Counted from the stretch's first letter, positions 1 to 8,233 are shown. The stretch is 64,000 nt of DNA from Candidatus Microthrix parvicella Bio17-1 (GCF_000299415.1 NZ_AMPG01000005.1:1-64000); one strand, 5' to 3'. A program made the numbers and translations. The notes: a model not told the origin generated them from the sequence alone.

Positions 1-83
1 GCGATCGGCCGGGAACCGTCGATCACCATTTTCACGGCCTCGGCCTTGAAAGTGTCAGAGTATTTTGTTCGTTTGCGTGTCAT
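1..83 (-). CDS. IS3-family transposase OrfA, N-terminal part (runs off left edge)
   Basis: Read on the minus strand from an ATG at 83, the first 27 codons give MTRKRTKYSDTFKAEAVKMV followed by IDGSRPI. This is the classic start of the small helix-turn-helix OrfA of IS3-family transposases. OrfA binds the element ends and makes OrfAB by frameshifting. Only the N-terminus lies in the window; the rest of the IS is to the left. About 30 bp upstream of the ATG (84 to about 117) should contain the IS terminal repeat, because at about 118 the sequence becomes tyrosine-recombinase coding sequence on the other strand. The IS therefore appears to have cut into that recombinase gene. I could not define the exact IS end. 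Confidence 0.7.
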   Translation of the reverse strand, partial: MTRKRTKYSDTFKAEAVKMVIDGSRPI

Positions 84-111
84 ATTGGATTCCTTTGTGT
101 CAGTGGATGTT

Positions 112-492
112 ATCAATCACCCACTGTCCGAAATCCTCGGGGCACCCCAGTTCCCCAGCGGACGTCGGACCCACCTCAGCCGAGACTCCATTGCCCACCT
201 CGTCACCAAACACACCGCAACAGCCGCCGCCAGGCATCCATCCCTAACCACCAAAAATGTGACTCCGCACACCCTCCGGCACACCTGTGCCATGGCCCTC
301 CTCCAAGCCGGCGTCGACATCACCGTCATCGCGCTCTGGCTCGGCCACGAAACAATCGAGACCACCCAGATCTACATGCACGCCGACATGGGCACCAAAG
401 AAACCGCCCTCAACCGGACCACACCACCCAACACCAGCCCCGGCCGCTACCAGCCCGACACCGGCACCCTCGCCTTCCTCAAGAACCTGTGA
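112..492 (+). pseudogene. RIT-type tyrosine recombinase (third gene, RitC-like), 5'-truncated
   Basis: This is the C-terminal catalytic half of a tyrosine recombinase. It has the HTLRHT box and the IYMHADM tyrosine motif, and it ends with FLKNL followed by TGA. It matches, almost block for block, the C-terminus of the complete third recombinase of the intact RIT element at 7162-8151 (shared HLSRD, HTLRHT, DITVIALWLGHE and the GRYQ..FL..L tail). The N-terminal domain and the arginine box are missing because IS3-type sequence abuts the gene on the left. The open frame extends back to 46, but those first codons belong to the IS side. It is the only remaining gene of a second, divergent RIT copy. 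Confidence 0.75.
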
Positions 493-600
493 TTATGCCG
501 AACACAACACCGCCGATCCCGCTCCCACCAACACATCCGCACCCCCATTCGGCATAATCACGGATTCGGCATAATGCGGCTTATGCCGCATTCGGCATAA
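493..600. repeat. Right terminus of a truncated RIT element (82-bp end plus outer palindrome)
   Basis: Directly after the recombinase stop codon lies an 82-bp unit (493-574) that starts TTATGCCGAAC and ends TTCGGCATAA. It has the same length and layout as the 82-bp terminal repeat of the intact RIT copy (8152-8233). It is followed by TGCGGC and then a hairpin, TTATGCCGCATTCGGCATAA (581-600). The flanking sequence from 601 is the HNH endonuclease gene. The intact copy carries the analogous outer palindrome at its left rather than its right end. Confidence 0.75.
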
Positions 601-1944
601 ACCGCAGAGCGGCGCCGCGTTCGTCTGGGTAGTTTCGCCGCCCCGGCCGTGCTCGTGGAGGTGGTCGATCTCGCAACGGCTGGCCGGTGCGTGACACCCG
701 GGCCAGATGCAGTGGGTATGGACGGCCGTGGCGGCCAGGCGGGCCGATCCGGTGAATCGTCGTGCCCGGCCGAGGTCGATGACGACGTCGGCTGCGTTGG
801 TGATCACCCTGCGGACCTTGTGGATCAGGCTGTTGGCGGCGGCTTCTGTGGGGTCGACGTCGTGGCCGTCCTCGTTGCGGCACATGAACGTGTCGGGGTC
901 GAACCGGGGCGGCCGATCGTGATCGATCGCTGCGAGCATTTCCTCGTAGGCCTGGGCGGACCAGTGGATGTTGTGAACCCAGCCGACAGGCACAGCGGAG
1001 CCGTCAGCGGTCGCAGCATCCCGGAACACCTGCACCAACGCGTCAGCACGGCGTTGGGCATCGGTCCGATCCAAATCCTCTTTGCACAGCCCCTCGCCGA
1101 ACAGACCATCGGGACCCAGCCGTGCCTTGGCATCGGCCCAGTCATCCTCGAACTCGGCGGCGATGTATCGGTCGAGGATCTCCCACAACTCCGCACCCTG
1201 CCCAGCCCCAAAGAACCCGGACAGTTCCCACGACAGGTCGAAGGGGTTCTGCACCAAGCGGACATCCCGCTTCTTGTGGTTACGTTCGTTTGGTGGCTCG
1301 GAACCGTCCTCGTCGACCAGGCGGGCCCACCGGTGCACCTTGCGCCCAAACGCCTTCGCATCCATCGTCTGGGCATCCGCCAGGAATTCCTCGTCGCGTT
1401 GGCACAACGCTGCCGCCACCCGAGGGTTGGCATCCACCCGGCCCAACGCTCTGACCGCACACGTCGACACCTCACCCGCCTGCCACGCCGCTGTCACCTT
1501 CGGAGCGTCCTTGGCCAGCCGGGCCGTCTTCGCCCGGACTGACGCCTCAGCCTCGGTCAACCGGGCCACGTGGCGGACCATGATCTTGGCCGACCCATGC
1601 CCGTCGGCTGTGTGCAACACTCGCCGTTGAATCGCCCCCATCAGTACCGACTGGGCCGCATCAACGCGACGACCCAACCGATCGAGCTCCTCGATCCATA
1701 CCACCGCATCTCGCGAATCCGCAGGGTCGAATCCAGCCTCAAACAACTCGTCCATCGCCAACTCCGCCTGAGCCAACGCCGCCCCCGCAGCAACATCGGC
1801 CACCGCCGACTTCGCAGCGGACCAGGCAGCCAACTCATCGGTGGCCAACCGCAATCGCAGCGCCGCCAGAGCGCCACCGTCACCTGAACCGTTTCCGCCG
1901 CCCGGACCGCTGCCGGTCGACTCGAAATCTGTGATCGAAGCCAT
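493..1944 (-). CDS. 13E12/DUF222-family HNH endonuclease, 3' end replaced by RIT terminus
   Basis: This is a 483-codon frame with the actinobacterial 13E12 repeat layout: a long helical DUF222 region (about residues 30-330) and then an HNH nuclease domain containing CIWPGC and EIDHLHEHGRGGET. Such multicopy proteins are presumed DNA-cutting enzymes of mobile or repeat origin; their cellular role is not settled. Genuine coding sequence stops at about 601, inside the HNH motif just after NAAPLCG. The usual next residues (RHHRLKH-like) are missing. The last 35 codons are read through the RIT terminal repeat (LCRMRHKPHYAES...) and are artificial. The insertion therefore removes the final HNH metal/catalytic helix, and the protein is probably inactive. 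Confidence 0.8.
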   Translation of the reverse strand: MASITDFESTGSGPGGGNGSGDGGALAALRLRLATDELAAWSAAKSAVADVAAGAALAQAELAMDELFEAGFDPADSRDAVVWIEELDRLGRRVDAAQSVLMGAIQRRVLHTADGHGSAKIMVRHVARLTEAEASVRAKTARLAKDAPKVTAAWQAGEVSTCAVRALGRVDANPRVAAALCQRDEEFLADAQTMDAKAFGRKVHRWARLVDEDGSEPPNERNHKKRDVRLVQNPFDLSWELSGFFGAGQGAELWEILDRYIAAEFEDDWADAKARLGPDGLFGEGLCKEDLDRTDAQRRADALVQVFRDAATADGSAVPVGWVHNIHWSAQAYEEMLAAIDHDRPPRFDPDTFMCRNEDGHDVDPTEAAANSLIHKVRRVITNAADVVIDLGRARRFTGSARLAATAVHTHCIWPGCHAPASRCEIDHLHEHGRGGETTQTNAAPLCGLCRMRHKPHYAESVIMPNGGADVLVGAGSAVLCSA

Positions 1945-2177
1945 GGGTCCAGTCTGACGAACGGGTGTGACAACGAAGCCGAATCCGGGCGAGAATTTGT
2001 GTGAATCAATGGCTCAACCTGCGATGACGAGGGGCTCCGCAGACCCGGGCAAAGGTCGACCCGCTCGCGTCGTATTCCCGGAGTCTTATGAGGGTGCCCC
2101 GGTCCGTCTCGGCTGGTGGGGGAGCACTGCGGCGCTGCTATGATGACCCGCTTGCACCGGGTGAAATCCGGGGCCAC

Positions 2178-2262
<85 letters not shown>

Positions 2263-2313
2263 CTGAAAAACCCCTACGGCGGCAAGGGATCCGAGGTGGC
2301 GAAGCCAGGATTT

Positions 2314-2331
2314 GTCATCACTTTGTCATCA
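2314..2331. promoter_or_regulatory. Putative integrase arm-type site (left)
   Basis: GTCATCACTTTGTCATCA is two GTCATCA half-sites 11 bp apart, located 51 bp inside attL. An equivalent pair differing at one base (GTCATCAATTTGTCATCA) sits 131 bp inside attR. Paired direct repeats at both ends of a tyrosine-integrase element are what arm-binding sites look like. Assignment is by position and repetition only. Confidence 0.55.
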
Positions 2332-2830
2332 GCCCGCACTCGCTGACGAGCGCTTGACACAAGGTAGGGCTGCGCATTTGGCCTGCCCATGGCTGCGGCA
2401 GTCGATTGGGCTGCGCACGAGCGGCACGCCGGAGTTCGACGAGTTGGAGGGCAGACATCCATGATCAGGCCACACCCTTGCCTGATCGAACGCCCAATCG
2501 TCGGCCCGGCGCTCGTGAACCTGGGACGCGAGTCCGTGGGATTCGAACGGGCCAGACGGGCTCCTGCATTGCGGAGAGGCGTTTCAAGTAGTGCGTGGCT
2601 GGACTATGAGCCGGTTGACGCGAAGTGCGATATAGTGGACGACAATGCTGATCGCGAGATCGGCAGGGACCAGATGGGAACATATGTCCTGGTGGTCCAG
2701 TTTCGACGGGTAGTACTTGGGACTGCCTTGGCACCACACAAAGCGAGCCCAGAATCACAGATTCTGTCTCGGTGAACCAAGGCATATCAAGGTAAGCCCC
2801 CGAAGCGTGCAAGAGCTCGCATTCGAAAAC
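2332..2830. other. Non-coding stretch inside attL
   Basis: About 500 bp between the left arm-type repeats and the terminator. Open frames exist on both strands, but none has a ribosome site, coherent composition or a recognisable domain. I see no gene here. Confidence 0.5.
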
Positions 2831-2855
2831 GCCTCGTCCTTTGGACGAGGCTTTT
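2831..2855. terminator. Rho-independent terminator
   Basis: A 9-bp perfect stem, GCCTCGTCC (2831-2839) / GGACGAGGC (2843-2851), closes a TTT loop. It has AAAA on its left and TTTT on its right, so it could work in both directions. It lies directly after the stop codon of the minus-strand gene ending at 2855 and fits termination of the LOTUS operon. Confidence 0.8.
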
Positions 2856-3643
2856 CACTTTTTGCGAGGAGGGACACCCGGGTTCGCCTTCTGTTTGACG
2901 AACTTGGATCGCGAGCCGAGACGAACGTGACCATTTGGGGAGACGTTCACGTGCCCCGCTGGTTGGACTTGCACAACCTGGGTGAGGGTTAGGAGTGTTC
3001 TCTTGTGCTTGTCAGAGACGTCCCAGTGGTAGCCACGGCTAAGGATCCTGCCTGCCACCTGCCCCTGCATTTGTCCGTGGCGAGCCGGATCTGGTTTCCA
3101 ATGCAGACCGTTCTCGCAGGTTCGGTCGCTCGGATGGCCGTGTTTGCGGCCGAATCGGAGCTTCCCGTCGTCCGAAGCGAGGTCGGTCACATCTTCAGAT
3201 GGGCAAAACATATGAAGCGGGAGGACCCTGGCGTCTCGCTCGCTGTCGCACTCAATACGGGACGTCCAATCATCGAAAGCCGCAGCGGCTCGTGGCAGGT
3301 TGGCGGGAGACACGCGTGCATAGCACGCCTTGTACCGAATCAGACGAGATAGATGGGCTAGGTACCGAGGATCAAGTCTGTGTCGAGTTGGGTCGAGTTG
3401 GACCCAAACGTCGGCGGTAGTCCAGACCGCGAGACGGGCGCTGTGCGCCCGCTGGTAGATCTGCTTCGCAGTGTCGGGATCGAGCAAACAGTAGGGCTTA
3501 CCCGCGCGGTCTTGGATGGGAGGCTGGCGGTAGACCCGCTTCTCCCAGTCCCGTTTTTCAGCCTCCTGGGTAGCCAGCTTCACCACCGGCTTGTCCTGCG
3601 ACTTACGCCCGTTTGCTGCAATGATCCAGAGCTCTGGCTTCAC
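2855..3643 (-). CDS. Hypothetical protein, second gene of the LOTUS operon
   Basis: A 262-residue soluble protein that I do not recognise. It is basic at the N-terminus (KSQDKPVVKL) and at the C-terminus (SRSKFVKQKAN...PPRKK). Between these are several Trp/Tyr-rich segments (AVWTTADVWVQLD near residue 70, LHWKPD near 180, GYHWDVSDKHKR near 210). There is no signal peptide, membrane segment or obvious catalytic motif. Its start overlaps the stop of the upstream OST-HTH gene by 4 bp, so the two are almost certainly co-translated, and a strong terminator follows. The basic, aromatic-rich make-up would suit a nucleic-acid-binding partner, but that is only inference. Confidence 0.6.
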   Translation of the reverse strand: MKPELWIIAANGRKSQDKPVVKLATQEAEKRDWEKRVYRQPPIQDRAGKPYCLLDPDTAKQIYQRAHSARLAVWTTADVWVQLDPTRHRLDPRYLAHLSRLIRYKACYARVSPANLPRAAAAFDDWTSRIECDSERDARVLPLHMFCPSEDVTDLASDDGKLRFGRKHGHPSDRTCENGLHWKPDPARHGQMQGQVAGRILSRGYHWDVSDKHKRTLLTLTQVVQVQPAGHVNVSPNGHVRLGSRSKFVKQKANPGVPPRKK

Positions 3644-4482
3644 CGGGTTCGACTCTTAGCCAATTGACGCTGCGACCTGAAGATAGCGGCCGCAGGAAGC
3701 CGCAATTCGGAAAGCTCCGCAGCGGTCATGCTCTTCACGATTTCAATGACGGAGCGCTGCATCGCGAGATCGTCATCAACTCGGGTGTCTCGTCCCGCGT
3801 GGCGCCTCGGCTGGACAGCATCCGTCGGCATCGCCTCGTCACGTTTCTCGAAGAAGTCTGCCAAACGCTTGACCACCTCCCTCTTTAGGGTTGCAAACCA
3901 CTTGTGGCGCACTTCCGGGGATAGAACGAAGGCAGCACGCTCTTCGGCGGCCCACTCGTCAACCTCAATCGCCACCTGTCGGTTATTCGACGAACTGGCG
4001 AGTTCGCTTGCGAATTCGCTACGCATCTCGGTCATCTCAGCGTGAGAGATCGTTGGTAGAGATGGCAGGTCATCTCCGTCAGCCTCCACGCGGGCTTGCC
4101 CAGCCATGGCGTCCCACACCCACACCTTTCCTGACGAGTAGTCGATGATTGCGTGCCAGAGGTCAGAGCGAACCCGCATGGTCGGAGCCGAGGCAATCGT
4201 GGAGGGACTTGCTTCGGCGTCAACGGTGGCGAGCAGATGGACGTTGGCGGGTCGGGTCGTGCGATCCAACTCGACAATGTTCGACGATGCCTCCAAGAGG
4301 TCGGTGAACCGCTCGTAACCGAACTTCTTTTCGTCGAAAGAGTGGGACGTAACTTGGAGCAGCCGGTTCTTTAGTACGGCAGCCGTCATCCGCCGCCAGT
4401 CTTGCCGACCAGAGGCACGTGCGACCTCAAAGGCAGCGACGATCAGCGACTCGATCTCTGTGTCTGTTTCTGACGTGGTCAT
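3640..4482 (-). CDS. OST-HTH/LOTUS-domain protein
   Basis: 280 residues. The first 70 resemble the OST-HTH (LOTUS) winged-helix fold: a helix IESLIVAAFEVARA, a polar turn, then a helix containing LKNRLLQ, and the signature FDEKKFGYERFTDLLEAS, which matches the family's F..k.yGY.kf.dLl pattern. LOTUS domains bind RNA (G-rich or structured) and, in bacteria, often sit beside NYN/PIN nucleases. No nuclease domain is visible here. The remaining about 200 residues are helical and acidic and unassigned; DDDLAMQRSVIEIVKSM near the end may be a dimer helix. It leads a two-gene operon in mobile-element cargo, a place typical of defence or regulatory genes. Function is unknown; the domain call is from pattern reading. 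Confidence 0.55.
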   Translation of the reverse strand: MTTSETDTEIESLIVAAFEVARASGRQDWRRMTAAVLKNRLLQVTSHSFDEKKFGYERFTDLLEASSNIVELDRTTRPANVHLLATVDAEASPSTIASAPTMRVRSDLWHAIIDYSSGKVWVWDAMAGQARVEADGDDLPSLPTISHAEMTEMRSEFASELASSSNNRQVAIEVDEWAAEERAAFVLSPEVRHKWFATLKREVVKRLADFFEKRDEAMPTDAVQPRRHAGRDTRVDDDLAMQRSVIEIVKSMTAAELSELRLPAAAIFRSQRQLAKSRTR

Positions 4483-4678
4483 TCAGACCTCCTCGTACCC
4501 ACTATTTCATACGACAGCCTGGACGGGACCTGTGGCGACGCTCTTCGGGTGGCAGCGCTTTCAATGGGCTCTGCGGGAGCCATCTCGCACCAGTGCCAAA
4601 CCCGACCGATACCGCGTGACAAACAAGTGGGGCCTTGGCAGATGCCACTTCGTCGGCGCTCGAAGCAAGGTTTCTCAC

Positions 4679-4867
4679 TCACGAGGCCGGCGTGCCGAAG
4701 ATCTGACTGGCGACTCGGTCTGCGGCGTCCGACTGCATCGGAGGGGTCACGTGGGTGTAGATCTCGCGGGTGATGTGAGTGGACGAGTGGTTGAGCCGGT
4801 CGCTCACGATCTTGATGTCAATGCCCTCTTGAAGCGCCAATGTCGCCCATGTGTGACGGAGCCCGTG
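4679..4867 (-). pseudogene. int: Tyrosine integrase, C-terminal fragment (3' half of split gene)
   Basis: Read from 4867 down to the TGA at 4681-4679, this encodes LRHTWATLALQEGIDIKIVSD, then RLNHSSTHITREIYTHVTPP and a tail ending FGTPAS. It contains the RH part of the HxxRH box, the histidine motif and the catalytic tyrosine (EIYTHV) of a phage-type integrase. The N-terminal 401 codons lie 3.4 kb away at 8234-9438 on the same strand. The reading frame joins exactly if the RIT element and one copy of the 5-bp CCGTG repeat are removed. The ATG-proximal part is therefore intact but separated, and no functional integrase can be made without excision. Confidence 0.9.
4863..4867. repeat. 5-bp flank CCGTG, left of RIT element
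   Basis: CCGTG at 4863-4867 directly precedes the RIT end and recurs at 8234-8238 directly after the other end. It is either a target-site duplication or the crossover sequence shared by target and element. Confidence 0.7.
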
Positions 4868-4889
4868 ATTATGCCGACGTCGGCATAAT
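4868..4889. repeat. Outer 22-bp perfect palindrome at RIT left end
   Basis: ATTATGCCGAC followed by its exact reverse complement. It is separated from the 82-bp left terminal repeat by CATGA. No matching outer palindrome exists at the right end of this copy, but the truncated copy at 493-600 has one at its right end. Confidence 0.8.
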
Positions 4890-4894
4890 CATGA

Positions 4895-4976
4895 TTATGC
4901 CGACCTCCGCGTTATGCCGACCTCGGGGTGTGATCCCTTGCGGGGTGAGGGCTCTGGGGTGTTGATGTCGGCATAA
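4895..4976. repeat. RIT left terminal inverted repeat (82 bp)
   Basis: It begins TTATGCCGACCTCCGCG and ends TTGATGTCGGCATAA. It is the inverted partner of 8152-8233, with identical outer 31 bp and inner about 15 bp and a more variable middle. The three TTATGCCGAC boxes per end are probable recombinase-binding sites. Confidence 0.85.
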
Positions 4977-5030
4977 CGCGGCTTGTGGTGGCCATTGTTT
5001 CTTCTCTGTTCCGAGAAGAAGGAGATGGTC

Positions 5031-6248
5031 ATGTCGATTCCAACCAGCAGGGTCAGCAGGGTCCTGATTGTGGGGCCGTTGGCCCCGTTCGCTGAGCAAT
5101 ACCGGGAGCGGTTGAGGGAGCGGGGTTACACGCTGCGGACTGTTGTGAGTCTGGAGCGTCAGGCGGCGCATCTGAGTCGTTGGCTCCGGGCGGAGGGTTT
5201 GGGCGTCGAGACGTTGAGCGAGACGACCGTTGATGCGTTCGTGAGCTTTCTGCTGGCCGGTGACGGTTTTTCGCCGTCCCGGTTGTCACGTCCGGGGCTT
5301 CGGTGTCTGCTTGTGTTGCTTCGCGAGTTGGGTGTGGTCCCGGCACCGGTTCCTTTGCCGCTGTCGCCCGTCGAGGTGCTGATGGGTTCGTTCGAGCGTT
5401 ACCTGTTGTCCGAACGCGGTCTGGTGGCGGGCACCGTCGTCGGGTATGTGGCCGCTGCGTCATGGTTTGTGACCGGTCTGGGTTCTGGGGCTCTCGGCGA
5501 TGTGGGGGCGGCTGAGGTGACCGCCGCGGTGCTGTCCCGGTCCGGGATGGTGTCGGTGAGCGGAACCCAGAACTTTGTGTCCGGCCTGAGAGCATTTTTG
5601 CGGTTCTGTTTCGTCGAGGGCCACCTCGAGGTCGACCTGTCGGAGGCGGCGTTACCGGTCACGGGCCGGAGACACACGTCGTTGCCGTTGGGAATCCCCG
5701 CTGGCGATGCTGCTGCACTGTTGGGGTCGTGTGACCGTCGGACCGGTCTTGGCCGACGTGACTATGCGTTGTTGATCGTCATGTTACGTCTCGGGTTGCG
5801 GCGCAGCGAAGTGGCCGGTCTTCGCCTTGACGACATCGACTGGCGCTCAGGTGTGCTGGTCGTGGCCGGCAAAGGTGACCGTCGGGACCGGCTCCCGTTG
5901 CCTGCCGATGTCGGCGACGCGATCGCCGGGTATCTCACGCGCGGCCGACCGGCGACTGTGCACCGGGAGGTGTTCATCCGGGCTAAAGCACCGTTCGAAC
6001 CCATCGCGGATGGCACGGTCGCGTCGACTGTCCGGCGTGCGTGTCGCCGGGCTGGTGTGGCAGAGGTCGGATCGCATCGGCTGCGACACACCATGGCCTG
6101 TGACATGGTCACAGCTTTGGTTCCGCTGGCCGAGATCGCCCAGGTGTTGCGTCACGACAGCCTCCAATCGACGGCGATCTACGCCCGGGTTGATGTCGAA
6201 ACGTTGCGTCTGTTGGCCCAACCCTGGCCCGAAGGCGGGGCGCGATGA
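5031..6248 (+). CDS. ritA: RIT tyrosine recombinase A
   Basis: A tyrosine site-specific recombinase of 405 residues, the first gene of the recombinase trio. The N-terminal SAM-like core-binding region (about 20-190) is followed by the catalytic domain. The arginine box is LRLGLRRSEVAGL (about residue 257), the HxxR box is HRLRHTMA (about 349), and the nucleophile lies in TAIYARV (about 383), so all catalytic residues are present. I chose ATG 5031 because AAGAAGGAG lies 6 nt upstream; an ATG at 5025 and a TTG at 4983 are possible but poorly spaced. The 3' end overlaps the next gene by ATGA. It presumably acts with the other two proteins on the 82-bp ends. Confidence 0.9.
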   Translation: MSIPTSRVSRVLIVGPLAPFAEQYRERLRERGYTLRTVVSLERQAAHLSRWLRAEGLGVETLSETTVDAFVSFLLAGDGFSPSRLSRPGLRCLLVLLRELGVVPAPVPLPLSPVEVLMGSFERYLLSERGLVAGTVVGYVAAASWFVTGLGSGALGDVGAAEVTAAVLSRSGMVSVSGTQNFVSGLRAFLRFCFVEGHLEVDLSEAALPVTGRRHTSLPLGIPAGDAAALLGSCDRRTGLGRRDYALLIVMLRLGLRRSEVAGLRLDDIDWRSGVLVVAGKGDRRDRLPLPADVGDAIAGYLTRGRPATVHREVFIRAKAPFEPIADGTVASTVRRACRRAGVAEVGSHRLRHTMACDMVTALVPLAEIAQVLRHDSLQSTAIYARVDVETLRLLAQPWPEGGAR

Positions 6249-7165
6249 ACGCCATGTGCGGTCACGTCGAGGACTACCTCAGGATGCGCCGCTCGTTGGG
6301 CTACAAGCTTGAACGCGCAGGTGTGCTCCTCCCGAAACTCGTCGACTATCTGGAGACCGCTGGATCTCCGACGCTCACAAGCGAGCTGGCGATCTCTTGG
6401 GCCCGCCTCCCCGTTGGGGTGAGCCCGAACCATTGGGCTGCCCGTCTCGCGGTCGCCCGCGGGTTCGCCCGCTACCTACAAACAATCGACCCCGCCACCG
6501 AGATCCCACCGGCGGGGGTGTTCCCCGCCCGCCGGAACCGCCCCACCCCTTACCTGTGGTCTCAGGCCGACATCGCCCGGCTCCTTGATGGTGCTCGGGT
6601 GCTTCGTTCACCGATCCGGGCGGCCACCCATCAAGCCCTGTTTGGGCTGCTCGCAGTGTCGGGGATGCGCGTCGGAGAGGCGACAGGTCTCGACCGAGGC
6701 GACATTGACTTCGAGACCGGTGTTGTCACGATCCGTCACGCCAAACACGATCGGACACGCCTCGTGCCGTTGCACGAAACAGCCGTTGCCGCGCTCGATG
6801 CCTACGCAACCGAACGTGACCGTCTCTGCCCCGCTACCCGATCAGACGCGTTCTTTGTGTCGAGCACCGGGACACGCCTCACCCCCAGCGGCATCGCCAA
6901 AACGTTGCGGCAGATCACCACCGACATGGGCATCCGGGACGCCACAACGGCCCCGACCGCGCACCAGCTCAGACACAGCTTCGCTGTCCGCACCCTGATC
7001 GACTGGCAACAATCCGGGGTGAGTATCGACGGGCACATCGCCATCTTGTCGACCTACCTGGGCCACATCGCGCCGTCGGACACCTACTGGTATTTGTCGG
7101 CGTCCCCCGAGCTGATGGCCACCGCAGCCGAACGGCTCGACACACGGCTCGGAGCCCGAACATGA
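6245..7165 (+). CDS. ritB: RIT tyrosine recombinase B
   Basis: 306 residues, the second gene of the trio, overlapping its neighbours by 4 bp on both sides, which implies translational coupling and a fixed protein ratio. The arginine box is SGMRVGEATGLDRGDID (about residue 141) and the HxxR box is HQLRHSFAVRTL (about 239). The tyrosine region LGHIAPSDTYWYLS (about 280) offers two candidate nucleophiles, Y and Y two residues apart, with the WxxL spacing unusual for the superfamily. This is the usual order and size for the middle RIT protein. The role of each subunit in strand exchange is not known. Confidence 0.88.
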   Translation: MNAMCGHVEDYLRMRRSLGYKLERAGVLLPKLVDYLETAGSPTLTSELAISWARLPVGVSPNHWAARLAVARGFARYLQTIDPATEIPPAGVFPARRNRPTPYLWSQADIARLLDGARVLRSPIRAATHQALFGLLAVSGMRVGEATGLDRGDIDFETGVVTIRHAKHDRTRLVPLHETAVAALDAYATERDRLCPATRSDAFFVSSTGTRLTPSGIAKTLRQITTDMGIRDATTAPTAHQLRHSFAVRTLIDWQQSGVSIDGHIAILSTYLGHIAPSDTYWYLSASPELMATAAERLDTRLGART

Positions 7166-8151
7166 CCGATCTCGCCCCGTCACTGCAGGCCTTCTTCACC
7201 GACCGGCTGATCGGACAACGCGATGCCAGCCCGAACACCATCAGCTCCTACAAGACCACCTTCGGGCTGCTCCTCAGGTTCGCTTCTCAACGGACCGGGA
7301 CATCACCCAGCCAACTCGACATCGACGATCTCGACGCGCCGCTTGTCGCAGCGTTCCTCGGGCACCTGGAGACCGAACGGCACAACACACCAAGAACACG
7401 GAACAACCGGCTCGCAGCGATCCACTCGCTGTTCGCCTACCTCGCCCTCCACCACCCCGAACACGCCGGGACGATCCAACGGGTGCTCGCCATCCCCACC
7501 AAACGCACCCTACGGAACCTCCTCACCTACCTGACCGAACCCGAAGTCGCCGCGCTCCTCCAAGCATGCGACCAACAACGCTGGACCGGCCGACGTGACC
7601 ACGCCATGTTCGTCCTCACCATCCAAACCGGCCTGAGGATCTCCGAACTCGCCGGGCTCACCCGCGCAGATGTCACCCTCGGCATCGGCGCGAACGTGCA
7701 CACCATCGGCAAAGGCCGCAAAGAACGACGAACACCACTCGTTCCCACCACCCGAACGATTCTCAGATCATGGATGGCCGAACAGGCCGGTGACCCGCCC
7801 GATCCGTTATTCCCCACCACCACCGGCAAACACCTGAGCCGTGACGCCATCGAGAAACGTCTCGCCCGAACCGTCACCCATGCCGCCGACAGCTGCCCGT
7901 CGATCCAAACGAAACGGGTCACCATGCACACGCTGCGACACACCGCAGCCATGCGGCTCCTCCTCGCCGGAAACGACATCACCGTCATCGCCCTCTGGCT
8001 CGGCCACGAACAGATCGCGACCACCAACATCTACCTCCACGCAGACATGACCCAAAAACAAGAAGCGATCGACCGTGTCCGCCCCACCAGCACACACCAA
8101 GGCCGATACCAGGCCCCCGACACGCTCCTCGCTTTCCTCGAACACCTGTGA
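7162..8151 (+). CDS. ritC: RIT tyrosine recombinase C
   Basis: 329 residues, the third gene of the trio. It is XerD-like along its whole length: core-binding domain up to about 115, then the catalytic domain with QTGLRISELAGL (arginine, about 157), HTLRHTAAM (about 255) and TTNIYLHADM (tyrosine, about 290). Its TGA is followed immediately by the right terminal repeat at 8152, so coding and repeat abut without spacer, exactly as in the truncated copy at 492/493. The protein is about 60 percent identical by eye to that remnant in the overlapping part, so the two RIT elements are related but not recent duplicates. Confidence 0.9.
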   Translation: MTDLAPSLQAFFTDRLIGQRDASPNTISSYKTTFGLLLRFASQRTGTSPSQLDIDDLDAPLVAAFLGHLETERHNTPRTRNNRLAAIHSLFAYLALHHPEHAGTIQRVLAIPTKRTLRNLLTYLTEPEVAALLQACDQQRWTGRRDHAMFVLTIQTGLRISELAGLTRADVTLGIGANVHTIGKGRKERRTPLVPTTRTILRSWMAEQAGDPPDPLFPTTTGKHLSRDAIEKRLARTVTHAADSCPSIQTKRVTMHTLRHTAAMRLLLAGNDITVIALWLGHEQIATTNIYLHADMTQKQEAIDRVRPTSTHQGRYQAPDTLLAFLEHL

Positions 8152-8233
8152 TTATGCCGACATCAACAACCCGGAACCCGCTCCCCGCAACGGATCCCGC
8201 GCCGAGGTCGGCATAACGCGGAGGTCGGCATAA
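8152..8233. repeat. RIT right terminal inverted repeat (82 bp)
   Basis: It starts TTATGCCGACATCAAC directly after the ritC stop codon and ends GGTCGGCATAA. It is the inverted partner of 4895-4976 with 9 differences by my count. It is followed by CCGTG (8234-8238) and the integrase coding sequence. Confidence 0.85.

Larger units (their letters stand above)
4868..8233 (+). mobile_element. Intact RIT element (recombinase in trio)
   Basis: A 3366-bp element consisting only of three consecutive, 4-bp-overlapping tyrosine recombinase genes (5031-6248, 6245-7165, 7162-8151) and terminal repeats. The ends are 82-bp imperfect inverted repeats (4895-4976 and 8152-8233; I count 73 of 82 matches). Each contains three TTATGCCGAC-type boxes. 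The left end has an additional 22-bp perfect palindrome. RIT elements are an established class in several phyla; their transposition mechanism is poorly understood. This copy interrupts the integrase of the surrounding element. Confidence 0.92.

Noticed and set aside
4868-4980. Repeated TTATGCCGAC boxes as a CRISPR array
   Set aside because: The copies alternate in orientation, spacing is irregular and they occur only at RIT ends; they are terminal recombinase sites.
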